This document shows, piece after piece, positions 1 through 11,800 of a stretch of DNA of 40,050 bases (within the stretch, counting starts at the first letter, position 1; each line of letters starts with the position of its first letter). Where the stretch lies: NCBI RefSeq assembly GCF_000003605.2, contig NW_003138326.1, positions 183,619 through 223,668 of the forward strand, read 5' to 3'. The translations under genes were made by a program, and so were the position numbers. The notes under the pieces were generated by a model that did not search any database, had not been told where the DNA came from, and worked only from the letters and a program-made list of their open reading frames with translations. The DNA comes from Saccoglossus kowalevskii (Eukaryota > Hemichordata > Enteropneusta > Harrimaniidae).

Positions 1-205
1 CATCACCTCTCTCCCTCACATCAGCTCCCATCCTTCCATCACCTCCCTCCCTCACACCAGCTCCCATCCTTCCATCACCTCTCCCTCACATCAGCTCCCA
101 TCCTTACATCACCTCCCTCCCTCACACCAGCTCCCATCCTTCCATCACCTCCTCCCTCACACCAGCTCCCTTCCCCCCATCACCTCCCTTCTTCACACCA
201 GCACA
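1..205. repeat. Pyrimidine-rich minisatellite, 34-36 bp unit
   Basis: About five to six imperfect tandem copies of a unit that begins CATCACCTCTCTCCCTCACA and ends CAGCTCCCATCCTTC. Copies differ by small losses in the CTCCC tract and by ACATCAG/ACACCAG exchange; the last copies are more degenerate. The array enters from the left edge, so its full length is unknown. It lies about 120 bp upstream of a splice acceptor, so it is intronic to the gene whose last exon follows. Confidence 0.9.
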
Positions 206-326
206 GCATGTGATATTTTGTAATAATTTATATCAGACCATTCTGTTTAACAAACAGCACCACTTATGGATTTTTTTTCAAATTGCCTCATGAATATTCA
301 TATTTTTTTTCCGTTTCTGCTTTCAG

Positions 327-380
327 GCTGAATTGATTCGTGCATACGACACAACGAAGACCAAACCCGAAGGACTGTAA
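327..380 (+). CDS. Terminal coding exon of an unidentified upstream gene (3' end only)
   Basis: A polypyrimidine tract and acceptor (TTTCTGCTTTCAG, ending at 326) precede an 18-codon open stretch ending in TAA at 378-380. It reads AELIRAYDTTKTKPEGL. The other two frames stop within a few codons of the acceptor, so phase 0 entry is favoured. Two AATAAA signals follow within 160 bases, as expected for a last exon. The peptide is basic, hydrophilic and too short to place in a family; I do not recognise it. The rest of the gene is off the left edge. It is transcribed in the same direction as the PDE2A gene 15 kb downstream. A chance acceptor before a short open frame remains possible. Confidence 0.6.
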   Translation, partial: AELIRAYDTTKTKPEGL

Positions 381-427
381 AGAAATTTACAGTACTTCAA
401 CTCAACTACTTAAAGACATTTTTTTTA

Positions 428-538
428 AATAAATTTAGACATATGGCTGATTGTATTGTTTGCTGTGTATATATTATAAATACTGTCTAGTTGCTATTTA
501 TTCTGAAACGTGAATGCTCTTATTTCCCGCCAAATAAA
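428..538 (+). terminator. Proximal poly(A) signals of the upstream gene
   Basis: Two canonical AATAAA hexamers are present, at 428-433 and 533-538, 48 and 153 bases after the TAA stop. Either would give a short 3' UTR. The second is followed by AAAGTGATACATATTC and T-rich sequence. Two later AATAAA hexamers near 6143-6187 are listed separately as possible distal sites. Confidence 0.55.
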
Positions 539-1632
539 AGTGATACATATTCAAGGATTTCAATGAATATATTCAGGTATTATTTTAAAATTAATCTCTG
601 TACTTCTGTGTGACCAAACTGTTTTTTTTTTAAGTGAAAAATACTTTTTCACAGTGTGAGAGCAAAACATATAAAAAAGATGTGACATCTAGTTGTGCAT
701 TGTTTGTTTACTTTGTAATAAGATAATAGTCAGGTGAGATTTATTGTAAACAGTGTTAAATTATTAAATTTGTTATACTTGTGCAAATATAGCTGAGCAT
801 GTTTTCAGGAAAAAAAATTGTTTTTCCTTTGTGCATGAGAATTTTAACATTTTCAGCACCAAACATTTGCCTCATCTTTCAAAAGGTTTGGTTTAATGTG
901 ATATAAATTATTATTATTTATCCTGGAATAATGATATGTTTTTTTTACAATGATTTAACTCTCTCTTAATATTATTAAACATCTGACTGTCAGTGTCTCA
1001 CTTCTTTTTCTGACAACATTTCAAGTTCCCTTTGGATAAAAGTATGTTATTGTGACACCAAGCATAATTAAAAACATAAGATGTAAGGTGTTCACATCTA
1101 CTGATTGTCAGTACACTTGGTGTTACTTCTCTTATAATTGGTTTATCATAACAAGGGGGGGGGGGCAATTTTACTAATAAAAACAAGTTTTAAAATAGCT
1201 TTCAAATGAGATTCTGGTCAAAATAGGTTTGGCTTATTATAGGAACTTTAAAATGTCTTTTTTTGCCAATTTCAAGTTTTTCGTTATTTATTTTCCTGAA
1301 GAAGGAATGAAATTTCCATTTCTGAGGCTTGTACTTTCTAGAATGGCAGTGAACGAATTTGATTGTCCAAATACATGTCTGTCTGCATATAATTATGAGT
1401 AAGGCAGTCATTGGCCAAGCTTATCCAACCCCTGTCAATCTGCTTGTAATTTTAACAAAGCCATTGTAGATCTTTTGCTGATTTTTTTTTTTTTAAAAGT
1501 AACAATTCAGGTTATATTTTCAGTTACATGTATGTTACATTGTGTGTTTCTGTAATGTGATGCAAGTATGTAGCTATTTCTTAACCTATAAATATTTACC
1601 AGGGGTAGTGAGAGTCATTTAGTTCTTTGCAG
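539..1632. other. AT-rich, CpG-poor non-coding sequence
   Basis: No exon-like stretch with convincing splice borders was found. The segment contains short A/T homopolymers and one G run of about 11 bases near 1155-1165. Open frames on the minus strand here (around 998-1186 and 1202-1411) have no recognisable features. It could be downstream intergenic sequence or a long 3' UTR of the preceding gene. Confidence 0.6.
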
Positions 1633-4108
1633 ATATATGCTTGTAAAATCACGACTCACAGTTACATGTGCTTGTAAAATCATGACTCAGTTACATGTGC
1701 TTGTAAAATCATAACTCACAGTTACATGTGCTTGTAAAATCATGATTCACAGTTACATGTGCTTGTAAAATCATAACTCACAGTTACATGTGCTTGTAAA
1801 ATCATGACTCACAGTTACATGTGCTTGTAAAATCATGACTCACAGTTACATGTGCTTGTAAAATCATAACACACAGTTATATGTGCTTGTAAAATCATGA
1901 CTCTCAGTTACATGTGTTTGTAAAATCATAACACACAGTTATATGTGCTTGTAAAATCATAACTCACAGGTACATGTGCTTGTAAAATCATGACTCACAG
2001 TTACATGTGCTTGTAAAATCATGATTCAGTTACATGTGCTTGTAAAATCATAACACACAGTTATATGTGCTTGTAAAATCATAACTCACAGGTACATGTG
2101 CTTGTAAAATCATGACTCACAGTTACATGTGCTTGTAAAATCATGATTCACAGTTACATGTGTTTGTAAAATCATAACACACAGTTATATGTGCTTGTAA
2201 AATCATGACTCTCAGTTACATGTGTTTGTAAAATCATAACACACAGTTATATGTGCTTGTAAAATCATGACTCACAGTTACATGTGCTTGTAAAATCATG
2301 ACTCACAGTTACATGTGCTTGTAAAATCATGACTCACAGTTACATGTGCTTGTAAAATCATAACTCAGTTACATGTGCTTGTAAAATCATGACTCACAGG
2401 TACATGTGCTTGTAAAATCATGACTCACAGGTACATGTGCTTGTAAAATCATGACTCTCAGTTACATGTGCTTGTAAAATCATGACTCACAGTTACATGT
2501 GCTTGTAAAATCATAACTCACAGTTACATGTGCTTGTAAAATCATGACTCACAGTTACATGTGCTTGTAAAATCATGACTCACAGTTACATGTGCTTGTA
2601 AAATCATAACACACAGTTATATGTGCTTGTAAAATCATGACTCTCAGTTACATGTGTTTGTAAAATCATGACTCAGTTACATGTGCTTGTAAAATCATAA
2701 CTCAGTTACATGTGCTTGTAAAATCATGACTCACAGTCACATGTGCTTGTAAAATCATGACTCACAGTCACATGTGCTTGTAAAATCATGACTCACAGTT
2801 ACATGTGCTTGTAAAATCATAACTCAGTTACATGTGCTTGTAAAATCATGACTCACAGTTACATGTGCTTGTAAAATCATGACTCGCAATTACATGTGCT
2901 TGTAAAATCATAACTCACAGTTACATGTGCTTGTAAAATCATGACTCACAGTTACATGTGCTTGTAAAATCATGACTCACAGTTACATGTGCTTGTAAAA
3001 TCATAACTCAGTTACATGTGCTTGTAAAATCATGACTCACAGTTACATGTGCTTGTAAAATCATAACTCGGTTACATGTGCTTGTAAAATCATGACTCAC
3101 AGTTACATGTGCTTGTAAAATCATAACTCAGTTACATGTGCTTGTAAAATCATGACTCACAGTTACATGTGCTTGTAAAATCATGACTCACAGTTACATG
3201 TGCTTGTAAAATCATAACTCACAGTTACATGTGCTTGTAAAATCATAACTCACAGTTACATGTGCTTGTAAAATCATGACTCACAGGTACATGAGCTTGT
3301 AAAATCATGACTCACAGGTACATGTGCTTGTAAAATCATGACTCACAGGTACATGTGCTTGTAAAATCATGACTCACAGGTACATGTGCTTGTAAAATCT
3401 TAACACACAGTTACATGTGCTTGTAAAAACATAACACACAGTTACATGTGTTTGTAAAATCATAACTCACAGTTACATGTGCTTGTAAAATCATGACTCA
3501 CAGTTACATGTGCTTGTAAAATCATAATTCACAGTTACATGTGCTTGTAAAATCATGACTCACAGTTACATGTGCTTGTAAAATCATGACACAGTTACAT
3601 GTGCTTGTAAAATCATGATTCACAGTTACATGTGTTTGTAAAATAATAACTCACAGTTACATGTGCTTGTAAAATCATGACTCAAGTTACATGTGCTTGT
3701 AAAATCACGACTCACAGTTACATGTGCTTGTAAAATCATGACTCACAGTTACATGTGCTTGTAAAATCATAACTCAGTTACATGTGCTTGTAAAATCATG
3801 ACTCACAGTTACATGTGCTTGTAAAATCATGACTCACAGTTACATGTGCTTGTAAAATCATGACTCACAGTTACATGTGCTTGTAAAATCATGACTCACA
3901 GTTACATGTGCTTGTAAAATCATAACTCACAGTTACATGTGCTTGTAAAATCATGACTCACAGTTACATGTGCTTGTAAAATCATAACTCAATTACATGT
4001 GCTTGTAAAATCATAACTCGCAGTTACATGTGCTTGTAAAATCATAACTCACAGTTACATGTGCTTGTAACTTGATGACACAATTTAATGTGCTCATAAA
4101 ATCATGAT
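1633..4108. repeat. 2.5 kb minisatellite, 31/28 bp unit, about 80 copies
   Basis: The consensus unit is 31 bp: GTTACATGTGCTTGTAAAAT followed by CATGACTCACA. Units lacking one ACA are 28 bp. Point variants recur: TGACTCA, TAACTCA, TAACACA, TGATTCA, and ACATGTG versus ATATGTG or ACATGTT. Multi-unit blocks containing the AACACACAGTTATATGTG variant reappear at about 1865, 2045, 2170-2250 and 2600, so the array grew partly by duplication of several units at once. The first unit and the last one or two (4070-4108) are degenerate. TAA stops inside the units prevent a long reading frame. Each unit holds a CATGTG E-box, and about 40 units hold a perfect TGACTCA AP-1 core. Confidence 0.97.
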
Positions 4109-6290
4109 GGAGTCGCATTATGTGCTTGCAATATTTCAGTTTCAGTTTGATGACAGTTTGACAGTTTTTGTGTATAACGATAATGTAATTTAAACCAGAA
4201 TCAAACTTGTATTGTATTTCATTGTAGACATTCTTATAGAAACATGTTTAAATTATGTGATTTTTGACTGCCATTATAAATAGTCTAGTAACAATATTCA
4301 GTAATGTAATAATAATCCATCTTGTGACTTTCATGTCAGTTATCTTTATTATTAGAAAATTAGTTGAACATGCATTTTAAGATTACAAATTATAGAAAAT
4401 AGCATTTTTACGAGTCAAATGAGTTTTAATTGTTGTAAAGATTTGTACCGTATTTGCTCTAAAAGAAGCTCATATAAGCTAAAAATTGTGTTTATTGTAT
4501 ACAGTATCATTTAAATATGACTTATTTTGAGCATAGACACACGTATGTCATTTACATAATTACATGCACTACTAATTTAACAAATAAGGTATATCTGTAG
4601 TGAGTAGACTGGCTTAGCACTGGCCTCACACTACTGTGTATGCACTGTACTGAGAGAAATATAATTTATTTGTATTTCAAGGTTTGTATTGAACCACAGA
4701 CCAGAATGTAGCCTTGGATGCAAGAGATACAGTACAATTTGTTTGTTAACTGAATTTAATGTTTCCTTTTGCCTTCTGTCTATGAATGAACAATCATCTG
4801 AATAACATGCACGTCTCTGCTGATTTAGAAAATCCTATCGTCATAGTAACATGAATTCTGTATGAACAAAGCAGCTTAAAAGAAACAAAAAAACATGAAT
4901 TAAAGTTGCAATTCCAATTTCTTTTATATGCAGGACACCTGCCACCATCCCACTTATACAATCAATTGATTTTGCTACAAATCCTGAAATATATAAACAA
5001 TGAAGCAATCCAGTACTGAAAGTTGTGAGTTGTAATCACCAAATCAAACTTAATTAGAAGACTTCTACATTTGATATCCATATTCTGTTGGGTAACATTT
5101 CTCATGAACTGTAAAATATGCCACTCCGTGTGATACTTGCAGGGGTCAGTGAGAGATTTTTTACAAATCTTACCAAGTGTGAATGCAGCTATAACATATG
5201 TAAATATATTCTATACTGTTGGCTCTATTACGAGAGCATCTCCATATCCAAAACAAAAATTGTATTTGTTCTCTACTGAATTATCAAAATATTATTTGTT
5301 TTGATCATAGAAATACCTTTGTAATTTTATGCAGTGCATACACTACTAATAGAACAAATACGGTACTTGGCTTTACAGCCAAGGACAGAATAATGTGTGC
5401 ATTGCATGCATGCACACACACACACACATTAAGTCTGGAGATGTATATCAATACTGATTTTGTGTTTTCTTATTTAGCAAGGCAGTCTATTTTCACATGC
5501 ACATAGTCACACAGTCTTCATCCTAGCACTCTAAAACTTTGGTCTTTTATGCACATTTCAAAATTGTGAAGAAGAAATGGACCACTCTCGGATTGATTTG
5601 ATTCATTTTTATATCAGATTATTGGTAATTTAGTCTTGATAACTTCAATTTTCTCATTTTAGTGAATATCTCAAGTGATTTAATATTCTTTTGTCATAAT
5701 GCATTGCTGTATCGGCCATCAGGCTGCTAGTGAACCAGACCACTTCCTACCAGTGTAGGTTTATTTATATCACTAATGTTCAGTAGAAAAAAATGAAATG
5801 TTTACCCTTTCTTCACAATTTTAGAATGTGTATGCATAATTTGTTCTTGCAATCAATGTTCCTGTGTGTCTGGATGGGGATTGTCTATACAATATCTTCA
5901 TTTCTAACTGTTCTAATCGATCATTATTGTGCCTGCTGTGGGAAAAGATGGGAAATTCATTTTCAGACACTACACTACACTACACTAATTATCTTGAAAC
6001 TCTGGCATCTGTATTGACTTTATAATTAAATTTGTTATAATGCCTTGCCTTATATTTAATTGGTGACTACTTTGCATCTAATTTACATATCACTTTATCT
6101 TGGCTGATGACAATAGTGCAATGAACTGTGTGAATTTTAGTCAATAAAATGTACAATGTTGCTGTTCTCTGTACAAATTAAAATAAAAACATTGCGATCA
6201 TAAAGTATGCCCTCTAATGTCATGTTTTCATATTTACTTTGCTTTTGTTCCTGAGGAGAGGTTTCCCTGATTATTGTTATTTCTCTTGAC
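4109..6290. other. CpG-poor, AT-rich non-coding stretch downstream of the minisatellite
   Basis: No gene is visible. It contains a short CA run at about 5412-5428 and four tandem ACTAC/CACTA repeats near 5968-5988. CpG density is very low: I counted 6 CpG in 5041-6060. That resembles the gene body and intron downstream rather than the block that starts at about 6290. The open frames at 5219-5506 and 5793-6017 look like chance frames: composition is typical of AT-rich DNA and no motif is visible. Confidence 0.6.
6143..6187 (+). terminator. Possible distal poly(A) signals
   Basis: Two AATAAA hexamers lie at 6143-6148 and 6182-6187, with GT- and T-rich sequence between and after them. They sit about 100 bases before the abrupt rise in CpG density. 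They may mark the true end of a long alternative 3' UTR of the gene ending at 380, or may be chance hexamers in AT-rich DNA. Confidence 0.25.
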
Positions 6291-7466
6291 GTTTTTTTTA
6301 AGGCAGGTACAAAGCAGATGTACAGTGCATTTTATTCCTCACTTTCTAAGACGCAAACTATCAACATCCTCGTCAGCTTCTCACTTGAAATGAACATATT
6401 AAATATTGGGCAAAAGACGAGATGTGTTTCGAAATCATGCATAAACATTTAAAATCATCTGCTGGTTGACATGTGTTTCAGTGTTGATGAAGAAGGCGGA
6501 CACTTTATCCACCCAGCAAATACGAAAAATATTTCTCGAATATGTAGTTGTTATTGTCGTAGAGGGCGTAATTTTAACCGTTGATACGGGATGCTCGTCT
6601 TGAATTGTGTATGGATTATTAAATATCCTTTGGTTTTTATCTGCATGATATTGTGTACACTGACACTAACGCCATCTCGTGAATATGGACTGCGTTTTCA
6701 TTTATTATAAGTGTGGCTTCAATGTGCATTTTTAAAAATATGTTTGACGTTCATCCGCAACGTCGGGTTGACAAATTGATATGTCTAACAATGGATACAG
6801 ATGTTTTGAAATGTATTGTTTGTGATACCAGAGTGATCTTTGAGATCCTTTGTTTGTTGTCATAGGAACCTTTTGATACACGTAGATCTAAACGTAGAGT
6901 CAACGATATATTCGACTTAGAACTCTGAAATGATGGTAACAATGTATGGCATGGAGAACATGCATAAGGAATGGACACCTGATTTCAGCCAATTGACTGT
7001 ATGAAGATTATTTACAGCTTTCCAGGAAAAACTAGCACCCTGGGCCCGAACGTGGCAATGCATTTCAGTGGCTGATTTAAATGGGCCTTCACTTGTAATT
7101 ATGCATATGTAGTTTTACAACAATAGTATTTAATAAGTTAGATCAATTATACTATATCCTATATTATAACAATATGGCAGAGCTCTGCAATATGTAAGTC
7201 ACAACTATGAACTAACTCGTATGTGTATGTCTCGTGCCATCATCGTGATGACATATAGAAGTCACTAATGTGACTGTTGACATGTTGATGGTCGTCATCA
7301 ACAGTAATGCGTGTTCCACCATCTGATATTAAATAGATTGAGTTAGTAATGTCCTGGCAATTATCTCTGATTTTCTACTTTGTTTTGATCATGAATAATT
7401 TTCTTCATACTTCAAACCACCGCGTCGTATTCGATGCCCACGTACCTAATGTGTTTGATCACGTGG

Positions 7467-7516
<50 letters not shown>
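7467..7516. repeat. TA microsatellite
   Basis: About 25 uninterrupted TA dinucleotides. They give the spurious run of Tyr-Ile residues in a 75-codon open frame spanning this point. Confidence 0.97.
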
Positions 7517-7520
<4 letters not shown>

Positions 7521-7663
7521 AATATTTCAACACATTACTGTAGTTTAAATAAATATTCATGTAGTTGTGTATTAATTCCACTATTACCGCTCTATTTATC
7601 CGCTCTACATATACTTTGTATTGAGCACTTTTGTTTTGGATTAATCGACTCCCACATCTAGAC

Positions 7664-7993
7664 TATCCTCGGGGGGCGGACATCCGGGCATTTTCACCGC
7701 CTGGCAACCCGCGGCGGTGAAAACAAAGGCCCAAAACTCGCAGAAAACAGTACTTTGGGATGATTGTTGAGACTCCCCTGAACAGTGTAACAAGATTAGC
7801 CCTACGTGTGTAACATATATAATTTGGTTGTTCGGGATTACTTCAAAGTTGAGTTTGTGTTGTTTTCTCGAATTTTCACCGGCTCGACCGGCGTTCCACA
7901 GCAGCGCGCACAGAGCCCATAGAAATGCATGTACAGTGGTGAGCGTCGTAGCAACGTGGAACGTCTTGTGACGTAGCTCCGCCCCCGAGGATA
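7664..7993. mobile_element. MITE with TA target duplication (Tc1/mariner-like ends)
   Basis: A 326 bp body (7666-7991) is bounded by inverted termini: TCCTCGGGGGGCGGA on the left and TCCGCCCCCGAGGA on the right, one base apart in length. A TA dinucleotide flanks each side, the target duplication of the Tc1/mariner superfamily. Near the left end is a perfect 11 bp stem, TTTTCACCGCC with GGCGGTGAAAA. No transposase is encoded. A 134-codon minus-strand open frame at 7641-8045 crosses the whole element and its flanks, so it is best explained as chance. The right TA falls within a short ATATAT tract, so its exact edge is uncertain. Confidence 0.7.
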
Positions 7994-8869
7994 TATATAT
8001 ATATTTCAGGGGTGAGTTTTGGGTTCTCTCTAAAAATGTTGTCACAATTATTATTTATGATTTGTCTTCGTGTTTATTTCGATTTGTTTATTTGTTCAAT
8101 TTTTTTTTTCATTCGGCAAGCAATGGTAATGTTTATGTTCAGTAAAACACGATGATGTTCGCTAAAACCGTAAAAACCACGGCAAGCCAGACTGCTATTA
8201 ATGAATATGGATGACCTCTTTCAGATTCGTGTATGTGCTCTAGTATTTATATGTCGATCAGCAATGCCGGACCTAAATTCGCCAAAATGGCAAAGAAATC
8301 GTCCGATAATGGTACGTGGCCATTAGCGAAATCATGTTTACGTAAGACCCCCCCCCCCTTGCGGGGACCTACTTCAATTGTACTGCTAAACTTGGACGTG
8401 CCATCAAATGAGCTCCCCCTTTACCAGCGAATCTCGAAAATTTCAGAATTCAGAATTAATTCAGTTCCAGATATAGCTTTCTATTAGAAAATGCGCACTT
8501 ACTCTGGATTATTAAGTGTTTTAATACTGCGTTGCTGTACATTGTGTGTATGTTTTGAAAATTGCAGAAATTGTCAGGTTTTGGCGAATATCGTGTCCAA
8601 ACCCTCTTTTGTATGAAGGTTAACGCGCGCCCTCTACGTCGTTTGTAGGATAGCCAGTTCCATACAATCATATAATCCATCTGCACTGAGTACGCACGCA
8701 TATAAGATAACCCGTCGGACTTAGCTACGGATGCTTTGGGAGGTAAAACGCGCTTTCGACTTGATTCTCGCGACTGCGATTAAATTACTTTGGAATATTA
8801 TCACCGTCGGTCCTATTCATAGCCGGTATCCATTGGCAACCGCTTTGAATTGTCCAACGAGCTTCCTCA

Positions 8870-8887
8870 ATGGTGGACACCACACAG
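8870..8887 (+). CDS. Candidate alternative first coding exon of the PDE2A-like gene (MVDTTQ)
   Basis: ATG GTG GAC ACC ACA CAG ends at a perfect consensus donor, CAG|GTGAGT, with the intron starting at 8888. An in-frame TGA lies eight codons before the ATG, so it is the first start in this frame. The exon ends in phase 0 and would therefore join exon 3 (35506, phase 0) in frame, giving MVDTTQ-DALLELC and skipping exon 2. It cannot join exon 2 in frame. From memory, mammalian PDE2A1 has its own first exon joined at this same DALL position. The Kozak context is mediocre (T at -3, G at +4). The surrounding DNA is CpG-rich, as expected of a first exon. There is no transcript evidence, and it could be a 5' UTR exon or a chance donor. 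Confidence 0.35.
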
Positions 8888-11800
8888 GTGAGTAACAATC
8901 GTTTGTTGTGGAATTAATGGACATGTTACCTTATTGACGTATCTCTGCCGAGTAGGTGTACGTCTTGGCGATGTATAAGAGTAACACTAGCAACGCCGGC
9001 GACGCGTCACATCCACCAGCCGTATCCGTAGCAACCCATCAATCTCGTTGAGGTCGGGAATGAAAACGGGGAGGGGGACGTGTTTTTTTAATGTAGTAGA
9101 TTAAAGTGTAAGACGCTGGCTGAATTCACCGCATTCTAACAGTGTTCACTCGTACGAGATATTTCCAATACGCAACACCCCTTCACGTTATCCTCCTTTA
9201 GTGCGGTGACATAAAGACACGCGCGTCTTACACACGTTTTACACTGCGGTTTACATGCATTAATATAGATGTCACATCGTACAAAGATGCATTAAGACAA
9301 AGTGGAGCTCAGAGTATCGATCCGTTTGCCTGTTTGATGTATTGTCACTGATTCACACTGGCGTCGGCCAAGCTAACGTGGCGGCGACGAAGTGCGTGGA
9401 GGATCAACTTATGAACGTAATTGTACAGATGTGTTTCCATGGTGATAAATAAAGATTGTTCACGGTTCTTTCAGATGTTTGACGTAAAATGCAGCCGCAC
9501 TCAAGCGAAATAAAAAATGTGGGTTTCTGTTGTGTCCAGTGGTGCTTGCGGTTTAAAGTAAATAAGATTTCAAATGTACGCCATCTCAAGTTAGTCTCTC
9601 ACGATCATGAGGTCATTGGTGAAGGTAGACGTCGATTGACCATATTTCATGTATAGACAACCAAAGCTACATTGACCGATAAATCCTCTTTAGCAACCAA
9701 TGATACTCCGGCGAGTCGAAACTAGTTTGTAAGATGTTGAATGTATCAGATAATCTCAGACTAGTATTGCTAGTCGGAGAGATAATGCAACATTCACAAT
9801 AGTCCGCAAACCCAAGCAAAATATATTTCCTCCCATGTACAGTTTGAGCAATTTGTCCTTCGGTTGAGTCTAAGCCAGTAATCGTATTATTGAAGGTTTG
9901 CCAGCGGCTGCCAATTCGCACAGTTAAAATCCAAAGACGAGAATATATTTCGTACAAGGAGATTCACAATATGGTATGTATTTATTACTATAGCAGAGAA
10001 TGTCCAACTACCATATATCCTATGGTGTAATGGACTGTCCATATAAACACGGGCGGAATATCGACGAGCTCGACCGCATATGGATAGTGCAAAATGAAAT
10101 GGTTCACTGCTAACGAATGTTGTTTTCGTATACACAATGTTGCACATCGAACGTAAATTAACATTTAATTATGAACGTCCGTTTCACGCGTGATTATGGG
10201 TGGCTTCGCTACATTTCGTCTGCCAGCGATGACGTGTGCGCTCAAAGTTTTGAGTTTTCCGGGGTATTAATATAATATGCACTATATTTGCAAAGTAAGA
10301 CATCTCTGTTCGTGCAAAATATTTATGTTTACATACACGTTTAAACAGCTGATTTTTAAGGTCATGATCACGTATCATATGTAATTAAAACTATGAACAC
10401 ATTCATATTTCAAGACTAACCACATATTTATTCGCTACGAACGAAAAAGCAAATCTTTATATTTTTTATAGAAAACCTTTTCCAACCGATGATATGTCTT
10501 TAAGCTCTTTTTTGTCATAAAAAACACGATCTCGACATTTCGGTAACGGTCGGTCATGCTGAGTGTGTCCGACATGCGCAGTGGACGTTTCCTTACTCTT
10601 CTTCTTGTTATCAGGTTGGAGTCGTAGTATTATTAAAGTTAAAGTTGACTGAACGCGGTACGAAGCATAATTAATTGAGTACACACTGTTAACGAGAACA
10701 CAGAAAATTCTCCTACGGCGGTGTTTCAAATCAATGAAATTAATGTGGTGTATTTTCTATTCTGTGTAACTGCATGCTGTAAGAGAAGACATATTCTATA
10801 TTTTAAACGTGCATTAACGGCAATAAAGATTCGATACTATGTCTTCGTGAAAAAGGGCGGGTGTTCAATACGTGATGCCCCTTATATTAAAGTTGAACCC
10901 CAATTTGAAGGGAACACAATCTGCCATAGTAGTTAATGATCTTTTTTGCGGCATTTGTCACGACTCGCTCCCCAATACTGGCGGGTCTCGCCCAGTATCT
11001 ATTGATAAAAACATGCTTCTCAGTTAAGTTTAATTGAACACCGTTTTATGTGTTACAATGTCTTTGTTGTGAACTGGCCGGTTTGAACTTAGTGAAAGGG
11101 AATTCACTTCTCTCACTGTAAAGACTGGTTTATTGGTGATTTTCTCATTTATGTCCAATTCTTGGGTCAATAGGTTGTCGGTGACGCGGGAGTTCAACAC
11201 GTGCTTCTATATAACACCAAGATCTTGGTAACAGTTTCGTCAATTTCCGGTAATGTGGGCACGTTCTGACGTTATGGTTATATTTTAATTTCAGACACTG
11301 CTCTCATGTCTAGGCCCTTTCTTTGCAAGTTTTCACTTTTATTTTTGGCAGTTATTAATTATGTTAAGATTTTACTGAACATTTTGTAATATAATATAAT
11401 ACCCAAAAGTCCACCGTGAGATCCCGCGTTATTTGTGAGATTGGAAGTAAAAACATTACAAACGTCATATTCATAGCGTAGTAATGACAACACTTCGCGT
11501 GGAATTCGACACGAAAGCATTTCGAGGTATTTTCACGCATATACACATTTGATGATCATGGTCAATTTTCCTGAACTAAGTATATCGCAATGTCATATTC
11601 TCCACTGCAGCCTCGGCATTGCGATATTAAACTATAAAAAGGGAGAATTCAAGTTCAAAATCAAATCATTCGATTTTTGCAGCAGACATTCGGTCCGCGC
11701 CTTTACGCATTGTGCGAGATCTCGCAGTGAATGGAACACATATGGCAAACGTGTGTGCAGCATGTTGTATTTGTACAACAGGGTTGTCAACTAATTTTAA

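Noticed and set aside
7641-8045. 134-codon minus-strand open frame, the longest in the window.
   Set aside because: It spans a MITE from one terminus through the other; no motif, no splice context, and it shares its sequence with the repeat.
10195-10263. ATGGGTGGC frame (MGGFATFRL...) as a possible myristoylated PDE2A3-type leader.
   Set aside because: It ends in TAA without a donor in the phase needed for exon 2.
10975-10998. ATACTGG...CCAGTAT hairpin near a CGACTCGC motif.
   Set aside because: Short stem with no second copy in the window; insufficient to call an element.
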